This document shows positions 55,639-64,000 of a stretch of DNA of 64,000 nt, one piece after another. The DNA comes from Chitinophaga dinghuensis (GTDB lineage: Bacteria; Bacteroidota; Bacteroidia; Chitinophagales; Chitinophagaceae). The stretch covers positions 434,001 to 498,000 of the forward strand of contig NZ_QLMA01000003.1 of the NCBI RefSeq assembly GCF_003259435.1, read 5' to 3'. The notes beneath the pieces are model-generated. The model was not told where the DNA came from, did no database searches, and was given only the letters and a program-made list of their open reading frames with translations. A program made the position numbers and the translations under genes. How positions within the stretch are numbered: the stretch's first letter is position 1; the number at the start of each line of letters is the position of its first letter.

Positions 55639-55646
55639 TATATTTG
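55639..55646 (+). promoter_or_regulatory. -7 element of the tmRNA promoter
   Basis: TATATTTG matches TAnnTTTG exactly, 12 nt before the mature 5' end. The -33 region falls within the rseP terminator and has only a T-rich match. Confidence 0.65.
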
Positions 55647-55658
55647 TGGAATAATCCG

Positions 55659-56030
55659 GGGGCTGCCTGGTTTTGACAGCATAGGTCTTTGAAAGTGTAA
55701 GCATGTCGTGCGTTGGATAATTAGCACGTTAATCTGAATATTCAAACTTTAAATGGCGAATCTAACTACGCCATGGCTGCCTAATCAGAGATTAGACACC
55801 CATTATAGCCGCCTGGAGTTGTCGCCTTATGCGACTCCCGCCGCTGAATCATCAAACCCATAGGGATAGGTACTCATGGTTTCTGTGAGTGAGTACTGAA
55901 GCTACAACGGATAAGAACGAGGTTGGTTAGTTGCGCCCCTGCTGAGTTCCGACATACCAATGCGTAAATAAACATGTAGAAGCCTTTCGACGAATATGTT
56001 TGGACACGGGTTCGATTCCCGTCAGCTCCA
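55659..56030 (+). ncRNA. ssrA: Transfer-messenger RNA (tmRNA)
   Basis: Rescues stalled ribosomes by trans-translation and adds a degradation tag. The 5' GGGGCTG pairs with CAGCTCC at the 3' end, the T arm GGTTCGATTCC is intact near 56010-56020, and the start GGGGCTGCCTGGTTTTGACAG is typical. The tag frame at 55755-55784 reads GESNYAMAA then TAA. The 3' CCA is not encoded; after the discriminator A the DNA reads CTA. A terminator follows at once. Confidence 0.95.
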
Positions 56031-56032
56031 CT

Positions 56033-56068
56033 AAACGCCTTCTCTACCCAGTAGAGAAGGCGTTTTTT
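56033..56068 (+). terminator. Terminator of ssrA
   Basis: AACGCCTTCTCTAC and its complement form a 14-bp stem with a 3-nt loop, followed by TTTTTT. Confidence 0.9.
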
Positions 56069-56313
56069 ATTGCACATATCTTTCCTTTTTTTACAACTTA
56101 CCTTGTAGTAAATACCCACTTTCTGATACCCACTGTTCCAATAAATTGTCTATATTGTCATTGTTTGTTGGCATTGAATTGACCATGATCTGAATTAATT
56201 CATTATCCCTGTTAAACAGATTTACAGATAAGCAACTGTCGTGTGCCATAGTACTGTAAGCATACTCCTGTTGAGATTATCCCTGAAACCAGATAAGAAA
56301 AAATCTAATTGCG
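56069..56313. other. 245-nt spacer before the RHS cassette
   Basis: No gene and no perfect -7 element seen; A+T rich. The promoter of the RHS cassette is presumably here but was not recognised. Confidence 0.4.
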
Positions 56314-59300
56314 ATGAAAAGAGTCCTACCTATGACAGGAAAAAGTGTGTTCGCATTTTTTGTACTGTTCCTATGTTTTGCTATAAATAGTATGGCGCAG
56401 GATATGAAGTATGCAACCATCAAAAATTTTATTCCCCCTTCACCAGATGTAGCCGCCTTTGCCAAATATGGCGATATCCCCGTGAGTTATTCCACTGGTA
56501 TCCCGGATATCAGTATTCCATTGTATGAAATTAAATCCCGTAAACTTTCTTTACCACTGACGATTTCTTATCACGCCTCCGGATTCAAACCAGATGAGAT
56601 TCCTTCTATTGTTGGATTAGGATGGGTGTTGAATAGTGGAGGTATGATTTCAAGAACGGTAGTAGGCCGGCCTGATGAGCTTCCTGGTGGATACCCCGAT
56701 ACTACGGCTAATGCCTATAGAACCCGGAGTTCTCTGCAATATGCTACTTACAGCACCAGCGATGATAATTTTTATTACCTCAATAAATGGTCGAATACAG
56801 GTAACCTGGATACACAGGCGGACCTTTATAATTTCAACTTACCGTCTGTGGCCGGCCAATTTATGTATGATACCAAAGGAAAGATACATTATACGCCTAC
56901 GGACCGTAAACTGAAAATTAAAAAGATCGACCTCAATACGTTCACCGTTACAGATGATAACGGAACTATCTACACTTTTAATGAAACAGAAACAACAAGG
57001 ACAGCAGACCAGGCAGGCCTGGAACCAATTACCTGTTGGTACCTGACAAAGATGGTAACTTATGATCATACTGACTCTATCGTTTTCCATTACAGAAATG
57101 CGGTAGAGCAACATGATATTGCTTGTAGCTACACTTTTAATATACACGTAGATCCACCATTAGAGGGCCCACCGAGTATTACGCCAAGTGTGCGTCAAAG
57201 TATAGTGGATATGTATTTTAAACGTAAGCTGCTTGACAGTATTATCTTTTCCGGAGGAAGCATAGGATTGGAATATCTAAACGACCGCCAGGATTTAGGA
57301 CATGAAAGAATCTCATCGCTGAAAATTTATAACGCCAACGGTATTCTGCGTACCGTTAGTTTTAATCAGTCGTATTTCCCTGGTCCGGATAAACGGCTTA
57401 GACTTGATGGGCTTAGCTTTAAGGATGCGACACTGAATACGGTGAATACTTATGCTTTGGCATATGATAATACCTTTGACCTTCCCAGGTATACACAGCA
57501 ATCTGGTCCCTTTACCGGGTTTAAGACTGCTTGTACAGACTATTGGGGATATTATAATGGTAACGCATCCACAACTACCTTACCGCTCGATTACAATGAT
57601 GCAATAAATACTTTCATCATCAATATGAATGGCTCATCACTGAGTTATATCACCAACTATTATCAGAATTATGCCGGTAACAGGAGTGTTAATCCTAGTC
57701 TCTCCCAGGTTGGAATCTTAAAAAAGATTACCTATCCTACCGGCGGTTTTACTGAGTTCTCCTATACCAATAACTGTGTAAACTATACCGGAAATGATAA
57801 GGATCTTCTGGGAGGGCTCCGGATTTTCGCCATCTTAAATTCGGACCCTGTCACAGGCAAATCCAAAATCAAAACATATACGTATGATTCAGGAATTGCT
57901 ATGGCCAGAGTTGTTCCGGATAACTTTTATTACAGACAGCCTACGTTAAAACGTATTCAGCTATCGCCAGTCTTGAATTATGATTTTTTCCGTTCTGATT
58001 TTAATGTGGTATGTAGTCCGGTGTCTTCTTTTGGTTACTACAACGGCTCCACTGCTCTCTATAATAAGGTAACCGAATACGAGGGCTTCCCAGGTAGTAA
58101 TAAGGGAAAGACGGAATACGTATATGATTATGCGCCGGATTCTCTTTATGGAAGCGATATGTCCAAAAACTGGAATCTCAGCTCTGACAGAAGTTGGATG
58201 AGAGGACAGCTTTTAAGTAAAAAAGTGTATAGAAATGATAGTACTCAATATACACTGCTGCATCAAACCAGTAATACTTATGGCAATTTTGGGTTGGAAT
58301 CATTCGCGATTGGTGTAATAAGTGAACCAATGTTGACGACCTTTGGTTCCAACATTACTCTGGAAGCATATCTGCAGCAACTGGTCATTTATGGTGCCTC
58401 CTTACCATTGTTAAGTTACTTCGATTACCAGGATCTCCGTATGACAATCGGTACAAAGGCGCTGTTGAAAACAGAAGAAACTGAATACTCGAACGGTACT
58501 CAGGTTACTACAAAAACCTTCACGTATGGTGGAAATAATCACCTGTATCCAACTATCCTTACTACTTCGGGAAGTAAACCTAATGAAGTAATAACGGAAA
58601 TCAGGAAGTATCCATTAGATAAGAATTTGATCGGTGGACTTTCAGCATCCGCATCCGCTGGTATAGATGGATTAACTGCATTGAATGTGGTGGCTGCGCC
58701 ATTAGAGATAGAAACAAAACTGAATAATAATACCATTCAGATAAACCGGACCGATTATCAATCCTTTGGAGCTCCGGAAAAAGTTTTTCCAGCTTTAATT
58801 TCACAGAGAAATGGTAATAATCCATTGGAGCCGCGTGTACAGTTTGATAGCTATGATAACGTAGGAAATGCCACTACACTAAGATATGTAAATGGTGGTG
58901 CGGTGTCTTATATATGGAATTATGACAAAAAAGAAGTGGCTGCCAATGTTAAAAATGCGGCTGATAACGAAATCGCATTTACCAGCTTTGAAACTACTGA
59001 TGGCGGCGGCTGGCAGTATTCCGCAGCTGCGGTTAATGGAGGTTTTGCGGGATTGAAATCCTATAATTTAAGTCAGGGAAATATTGTCCGTAATGTATTG
59101 AATACTTCCAGAAATTATGTGGTATCCTATTGGTCAAAAAATGGTAGCGCGAACGTAAACGGAAGCCCAGGTATATCGAAGAACACCAGCAATGGATGGA
59201 CAAGATATGAACACATCATTAGTACGCCTGCTTCTATTACGGTCTCAGGGAATGTATTGATAGATGAATTACGGTTGTATCCTGTAGATGCACAAATGAC

Positions 59301-59973
59301 AACATTTACGCACATTCCACTGGTAGGAATAACCGCTACATCTGCTCCCAACAATACTTATAGCTTCTTTGAGTATGATGCTTTTGGCAGATTATCTGTT
59401 GTAAGAGACCTGGATAAGAATATCCTTAAACAGTATGATTACAGTTATCAGGATGGGAACGCGATATCTAAGAAAGGTACCTGGCAGTTGTCACAATATA
59501 CGCAAGGCAATGGGTTGAAACAAGGTGAGTATCTGGACACGGATCCATCCAGTCCTACCTATAATTCAAAAGCATGGATGACAATCGGATTACTGACTAA
59601 TTATACTCCTCCTATTAGTACCTGGATTCCAACCGGACAAAAAACATGTGAGTTGGTTCCTGTAACAGGGAATACTGGTTATACATTGGTAGAGATGATT
59701 GATAAAGGTATTTACAGTAGCAACTATGGTAAGAAAACTTGGATTAAAGGCCCTTATGATGCTACCACATGCCCTCCACCATGTAATCAGGAAGGACAAA
59801 AGTTAGTAAATGGTATTTGTCAGACAGGGACTAAAATATTTACGAATTATCGTCAGTATATCATGAACGGTCAAACCTATTGTGAAGCCACATATCATTA
59901 CAACTTTACGGATGGTACTCGTAGCATTGACTATTTTGTTACCACGACTGGTGAGTGTCCATCTGATTCCTGA
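56314..59973 (+). CDS. SpvB/YD-repeat-type secreted protein, first gene of an RHS cassette
   Basis: A 1219-residue exported protein with a signal peptide (VFAFFVLFLCFAINSMAQ). The opening GDIPVSYSTGIPDISIPLYE...LTISYHASGFK...IVGLGWVLNSGGMISRTV is typical of proteins encoded just before DUF6443/RHS genes in Bacteroidota. YD-type repeats follow (FEYDAFGRLSVVRDLDKN), and a Cys-rich tail begins near CPPPCNQEGQKLVNGICQTG. Such proteins are thought to form part of a beta-cage for the RHS partner. The next gene starts 49 nt later, so they share an operon. Confidence 0.85.
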   Translation: MKRVLPMTGKSVFAFFVLFLCFAINSMAQDMKYATIKNFIPPSPDVAAFAKYGDIPVSYSTGIPDISIPLYEIKSRKLSLPLTISYHASGFKPDEIPSIVGLGWVLNSGGMISRTVVGRPDELPGGYPDTTANAYRTRSSLQYATYSTSDDNFYYLNKWSNTGNLDTQADLYNFNLPSVAGQFMYDTKGKIHYTPTDRKLKIKKIDLNTFTVTDDNGTIYTFNETETTRTADQAGLEPITCWYLTKMVTYDHTDSIVFHYRNAVEQHDIACSYTFNIHVDPPLEGPPSITPSVRQSIVDMYFKRKLLDSIIFSGGSIGLEYLNDRQDLGHERISSLKIYNANGILRTVSFNQSYFPGPDKRLRLDGLSFKDATLNTVNTYALAYDNTFDLPRYTQQSGPFTGFKTACTDYWGYYNGNASTTTLPLDYNDAINTFIINMNGSSLSYITNYYQNYAGNRSVNPSLSQVGILKKITYPTGGFTEFSYTNNCVNYTGNDKDLLGGLRIFAILNSDPVTGKSKIKTYTYDSGIAMARVVPDNFYYRQPTLKRIQLSPVLNYDFFRSDFNVVCSPVSSFGYYNGSTALYNKVTEYEGFPGSNKGKTEYVYDYAPDSLYGSDMSKNWNLSSDRSWMRGQLLSKKVYRNDSTQYTLLHQTSNTYGNFGLESFAIGVISEPMLTTFGSNITLEAYLQQLVIYGASLPLLSYFDYQDLRMTIGTKALLKTEETEYSNGTQVTTKTFTYGGNNHLYPTILTTSGSKPNEVITEIRKYPLDKNLIGGLSASASAGIDGLTALNVVAAPLEIETKLNNNTIQINRTDYQSFGAPEKVFPALISQRNGNNPLEPRVQFDSYDNVGNATTLRYVNGGAVSYIWNYDKKEVAANVKNAADNEIAFTSFETTDGGGWQYSAAAVNGGFAGLKSYNLSQGNIVRNVLNTSRNYVVSYWSKNGSANVNGSPGISKNTSNGWTRYEHIISTPASITVSGNVLIDELRLYPVDAQMTTFTHIPLVGITATSAPNNTYSFFEYDAFGRLSVVRDLDKNILKQYDYSYQDGNAISKKGTWQLSQYTQGNGLKQGEYLDTDPSSPTYNSKAWMTIGLLTNYTPPISTWIPTGQKTCELVPVTGNTGYTLVEMIDKGIYSSNYGKKTWIKGPYDATTCPPPCNQEGQKLVNGICQTGTKIFTNYRQYIMNGQTYCEATYHYNFTDGTRSIDYFVTTTGECPSDS

Positions 59974-60022
59974 TGCATACTGCTGAATGCAGTATCCTGT
60001 TTAATCCTTCAACCTATTTGCA

Positions 60023-63000
60023 ATGATATCTCGATATATAAAACTCCTTATACCAGTAACCCTGTTACTATGCGCCCTACAGCCCTGGACGGTTGATGCG
60101 CAACAGAATGCTCCTGTCGCAAACCCCCAATCTAAACCAGGAGCTACGCCGGTGAGTATAACCCCTGTTCCTGCTACTAATGTGAATGTGGTAAGAACCT
60201 ATCAGCCAAGTGTTCCTATAACGGACCCAAATGCTGTGAGAAATACCAGTGATGTCAGTCAGGTGAAACAAAAAGCCCAATATGTTGATGGTTTAGGAAG
60301 ACCCATACAAACGGTTCAGAAAGGGCTTTCACCAAGTGGAAAAGATAATGTGGCGCCCATCACCTATGATGAGTTTGGGAGGGAAGTGTACAAGTATCTC
60401 CCCTATAGTCACCTGGATAAATCCAATAGTGCCCGTTCTTCAGATGGTATGTTTAAAACAGATGCTTTCATCAACCAGGCTGCTTTTTATAACGAGCGTA
60501 CAGGACAGGCAGATGAAAAGGTGTTCTATGAAGAAACGGATTATGAACCCAGTCCCTTAAACCGGGTAGTAAATAAATTCGGCGTTGGGGCTTCATGGGC
60601 AAAAACAGGTGGTAACAGACCCGTGTCTGCCAGATATCTGCTTAATACTACAACTGATAATGTACGTGTTTGGGAATGGCCTCAAACAGCAAATGTACCT
60701 GTAACAACAGGCAGTTATGCGGCGGGAGCATTAACAAAGAGCGTCAATATTGATGAGAATGGAAACCGGATAGTGTCATTTTCAAATAATAGGGGAAAGT
60801 TAATTCTGAAACAGATTTACCTGACGGCCGATACCGCAGATGGCTATACGAATAAGCTAAGTACTTATTATATCTATGATGATTTCGATAATGTGCGTGG
60901 CGTGATTCCTCCAAAGGCAGTTGAACCATTGTTGGCTGCCAATTGGAATGTTACACAGAATATTGTAGATGAGCTTTGTTTCCAGTATCAGTACGATGGT
61001 CGGAACAGGATGATTGTAAAGCGGGTACCAGGTGTAACGGCTGCGACGGAAATGGTGTATGATCTGCGGGATCGCCTGGCTTATATGCGCGATGCCAATT
61101 TGCGTCGGGATAATCAATGGTTGGTGACATTCTATGATGCACAGGATCGTCCGGTGGAAACGGCGCTGTACAATCGTGGTGGTACACGTGAGGAATTGCA
61201 ACAGGCAATGAATCAATTTACGGCAACTACCACTACCATGATATATAATTCGCCAGTGAAACAATTGGTGGTGGCTAATGACGATGGCAGAAATAATTAC
61301 GTCGCGCAGGAGACTGTGGAATTAATCCCTGGTTTTGAAACGGGATCTGGTGCGGAGGTGACGATTAATATTGATCCCAATGCTACTGAAACAATTACAC
61401 AGGTAGTCACGCTTAATCCACTGCCAATAACAGAAGGCGGTGCATTATATCCGTTGACCTTTACTTACTATGACGACTATACGTTCCCAAATGCAGCTCC
61501 TGCTAATAGTAGTGCGTATACTAAAATTAGTCAATATGATAGTCGTTTTAGTGCGAATGCAACAGTTGTCTCACAGGAAACAAGAGGTCTGCAAACCGGT
61601 GCACGCATAAGAGTATTACAGGATGGAGAAAAGTGGATGACCACTACAACATATTATGATCGCAAAAGCCGCCCTATCCAGACTTTTAGTAATGATGGGC
61701 TGGGAAAGCAGGAATCTGTGAGCATATTGCTGGATTTTGAAGGTAAGGCCTTAAGTACACTTCATCACCAGCGGAATGCTGCTGCTATAGCAACTCCTGA
61801 GTCTGAAATATTTACCAGATTGGAATATGATGCTGCTGGGAGATTGTTAACCGTCAATAAACGTATTAATGGTAGTGCTGAGAAATTAATTGCTTCCAAT
61901 GAATACGATGAGTTGGGACGTTTAAAGAAGAAAACCCTGGGAACTGATCTGGAAAGTCTGAATTACGAATATGGTTTAAATGGCTGGTTGCAAAGTATCA
62001 ACAAGGATTTCGCAGTAAATGGTAATGGCCATTATTTTGGTATGGAGTTGTCCTATGATATAGGATATAGTAAAAACCAATATAATGGAAACATTGCTGG
62101 GATTAAATGGAGAGGTTTTGCAGATAAGGAATACAGAAGTATGGGTTTTGACTATGACAAAGCCAATCGCCTCCTGTTCTCCGACTTCAACCAGTTTACA
62201 GGAGGAGCCTGGAATAAATCGGCCAATGTGAACTTCTCCACAGTGATGGGAGATGGGATTAATCCACAGACAGCCTATGACGCGAATGGAAATATTCGAG
62301 CCATGATCCAGAATGGTCTGAAAGGCGGTGTGAGTACGATTATTGACAGTTTGTCTTATAGTTACCAGGGAAATGGCATCAGTAATCGTTTACAGGGGGT
62401 GCAGGATGCAGTGGTAGATCCATCCTCCACATTGGGCGATTTTAAAGAGGTGAATGGTAAAGGCTTAAATGATTATACGTATGATCCTAATGGCAACCTG
62501 ACTAAAGATGATAATAAGGGGATTCTCTCTATTAGTTATAATCATCTGAATTTACCTACCGTCATACAGATGGCTAATAACAAGGGATCTATTCGTTACA
62601 TCTATGACGCATCAGGAACAAAGCTTTCTAAAATTGTAGAAGACAAAACAGGGGATAGTGTAAAAACAACCATCACTGATTATCAATCCGGTACAGTATA
62701 CACGGATAATAAGCTGGAATTCCTGCCGCAGGAAGAAGGGCGTATTCGCTTTGTAACTAAATCCGGACAGGCGCCTTACCTGGCATATGATTATTTCCTG
62801 AAGGATCATCTTGGAAATATCAGAACGGTATTGACAGAGGAAACTTCCAATGGTATTTATGCCGCCACAATGGAAAGTGTTAGTGCGGCTAAGGAAGAAG
62901 CATTATTTAGTAATGTAGGATCTACCCGTGTGGCTACTCCGGCAGGTTATCCTAATGCCGGATCTGGGAATCAATATGTTGCAAAACTAAATGCCGGTAC

Positions 63001-64000
63001 TGGGGCCAAGGTGGGTCCTTCCCTGGTATTACGTGTAATGGCGGGAGACACGCTTCGTATAGCCGGCAATGCCTTCTACAAATCTACTGCAGCAAAAAAT
63101 AGTAACGTTACGCCATCGCAGATGCTGACAGCAGTGTTGAATGCATTCTCTGGAACGTCTGCTGGTGGCGGCGCACATACCGCCATCGGATCAAATGAAT
63201 TGTCCACCAATTTCAGCAGCTCCGATATGCGCCATCTGATAGAAAAGGATAACAATCAGAATCTGCCTGACAAACCGCGAGCCTATATCACTTTTGCCGC
63301 TTTCGATGACCAGTTCAAACTGGTGGATGACAACAGTGGTTCCCGCCAGGTACAGGGATCTCCGGATGTATTACAGACACTCGGCGCCGATAATATTATC
63401 ATAAAGAAGAGTGGATTTATTTATATTTATACAACTAATGAGAGTAATGAAGATGTATACTTTGATAACCTGGTAGTTACGCATGGCAGCGGGCCATTGA
63501 TGGAGGAGACGCATTATTATCCGTTTGGGTTGACGATGGCGGGGATTAGTGCTAATGCTTTGGTGGGTACGAAGTACCCTAAGAATCATAAGGAATACAA
63601 TGGGATAGAGCACACAACGGAATTGGATCTAAATCAGTACGATGCTTTTTATAGGAATCTTGATCCACAAATTGGAAGATGGTGGCAGATTGATCCTAAA
63701 CCCAATTTTGCAGAAAGTCCATATGCTTCAATGAGTAATAATCCAATCTTGAATATGGACCCATTAGGTGATTCGCTCCTGAAAAAGGCAGATCACAGAA
63801 TTGCCAATAGGATTGAAAAGCAGCTCAACTATAAAAATGTAAGCTTGAACAAGCAGATAACAAGGCTGAATAATAGGATTGCGAGTGCTGAAGCTGGAGG
63901 CGATAAAAAAAGGACTGAAAGTCTAAGGGCTGATTTGAAAGATGTTAATGCCAGAATAAGTGCCAATACAGCTACTCTTTCACGTTTAAATGCGATAAAG
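60023..64000 (+). CDS. DUF6443/RHS-repeat protein, 3' end beyond the window
   Basis: An exported protein of at least 1326 residues with a signal peptide (LLIPVTLLLCALQPWTVDAQ), a DUF6443-type start (AQYVDGLGRPIQTVQKG), many YD repeats (FTRLEYDAAGRLLTV, YTYDPNGNLTKDDN, RYIYDASGTKLSK), and a complete RHS-associated core near 63.6-63.8 kb (YRNLDPQIGRWWQIDP ... SMSNNPILNMDPLGD). After the core, about 75 residues of charged, coiled-coil-like sequence begin the variable tip, where toxin domains usually lie. The frame is open to the last base. Whether it is a toxin cannot be decided here. Confidence 0.9.
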   Translation, partial: MISRYIKLLIPVTLLLCALQPWTVDAQQNAPVANPQSKPGATPVSITPVPATNVNVVRTYQPSVPITDPNAVRNTSDVSQVKQKAQYVDGLGRPIQTVQKGLSPSGKDNVAPITYDEFGREVYKYLPYSHLDKSNSARSSDGMFKTDAFINQAAFYNERTGQADEKVFYEETDYEPSPLNRVVNKFGVGASWAKTGGNRPVSARYLLNTTTDNVRVWEWPQTANVPVTTGSYAAGALTKSVNIDENGNRIVSFSNNRGKLILKQIYLTADTADGYTNKLSTYYIYDDFDNVRGVIPPKAVEPLLAANWNVTQNIVDELCFQYQYDGRNRMIVKRVPGVTAATEMVYDLRDRLAYMRDANLRRDNQWLVTFYDAQDRPVETALYNRGGTREELQQAMNQFTATTTTMIYNSPVKQLVVANDDGRNNYVAQETVELIPGFETGSGAEVTINIDPNATETITQVVTLNPLPITEGGALYPLTFTYYDDYTFPNAAPANSSAYTKISQYDSRFSANATVVSQETRGLQTGARIRVLQDGEKWMTTTTYYDRKSRPIQTFSNDGLGKQESVSILLDFEGKALSTLHHQRNAAAIATPESEIFTRLEYDAAGRLLTVNKRINGSAEKLIASNEYDELGRLKKKTLGTDLESLNYEYGLNGWLQSINKDFAVNGNGHYFGMELSYDIGYSKNQYNGNIAGIKWRGFADKEYRSMGFDYDKANRLLFSDFNQFTGGAWNKSANVNFSTVMGDGINPQTAYDANGNIRAMIQNGLKGGVSTIIDSLSYSYQGNGISNRLQGVQDAVVDPSSTLGDFKEVNGKGLNDYTYDPNGNLTKDDNKGILSISYNHLNLPTVIQMANNKGSIRYIYDASGTKLSKIVEDKTGDSVKTTITDYQSGTVYTDNKLEFLPQEEGRIRFVTKSGQAPYLAYDYFLKDHLGNIRTVLTEETSNGIYAATMESVSAAKEEALFSNVGSTRVATPAGYPNAGSGNQYVAKLNAGTGAKVGPSLVLRVMAGDTLRIAGNAFYKSTAAKNSNVTPSQMLTAVLNAFSGTSAGGGAHTAIGSNELSTNFSSSDMRHLIEKDNNQNLPDKPRAYITFAAFDDQFKLVDDNSGSRQVQGSPDVLQTLGADNIIIKKSGFIYIYTTNESNEDVYFDNLVVTHGSGPLMEETHYYPFGLTMAGISANALVGTKYPKNHKEYNGIEHTTELDLNQYDAFYRNLDPQIGRWWQIDPKPNFAESPYASMSNNPILNMDPLGDSLLKKADHRIANRIEKQLNYKNVSLNKQITRLNNRIASAEAGGDKKRTESLRADLKDVNARISANTATLSRLNAIK

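Noticed and set aside
55874..56119. Minus-strand open frame of 81 codons across the tmRNA 3' end
   Set aside because: It is the antisense of ssrA and its terminator. The GADGNRTRVQT-like peptide is the reverse reading of the T arm, a common false gene call.

Overview
The window looks like chromosome of a Bacteroidota member, most like Chitinophaga (Chitinophagaceae); the genus is inference, as no search was possible. Supporting signs are promoters of the TTG-N19/20-TAnnTTTG type, a type IX secretion (T9SS) cargo with a CHU_C-type C-terminal domain beside a PorP/SprF gene, DUF4421 and DUF5683 genes, a parA-parB-DUF5683-dapB block, a DUF6443/RHS cassette and a tmRNA tag ending in GESNYAMAA.

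Layout. 1-3.5 kb: 3'-truncated purU, a small phosphoesterase, a DUF4421 outer-membrane protein, and a LOG plus HD-hydrolase pair. 3.6-7.1 kb: two tandem paralogous secreted proteins of unknown function. 7.1-13.4 kb: aconitase, PspC-domain protein, a lipoprotein, a small unknown protein, kdsA and a threonine dehydrogenase. 13.4-17 kb: sulfate-assimilation genes cysH-cysD-cysN with an adjacent Rrf2 regulator and an inverted repeat at the cysH promoter that suits an operator. 17.1-21.1 kb: dapB, DUF5683, parB, parA and a UPF0173 hydrolase. 21.4-29.6 kb: membrane phosphoesterase, two beta-barrel proteins, lon, pdxJ and ahcY.

29.7-45.4 kb is the standout: a promoter, a roughly 330-nt leader, a Calx-beta adhesin of about 3100 residues with a type B T9SS signal, a PorP/SprF protein, an OmpA/PorE-like lipoprotein, a tandem-duplicated 3' scar, and a propeller plus Calx-beta protein. 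Together they look like a dedicated export and anchoring unit for a giant surface protein. 46-51.2 kb: GNAT, DsbA-like, PrsW and PolX/PHP genes in a row, an array of GCAAAGG-rich repeats, an H1-like Lys/Ala protein, and rpmA-rplU. 51.3-56.1 kb: a GH3-family enzyme, dxr, rseP and ssrA (tmRNA). 56.3-64 kb: a two-gene YD/RHS cassette whose second gene runs off the window just after the RHS core, so its variable C-terminal tip is not visible.

No CRISPR array, rRNA, tRNA, insertion sequence or prophage was seen. Start codons, promoters and operators were read by eye. Functional names rest on recognised motifs and family resemblance.
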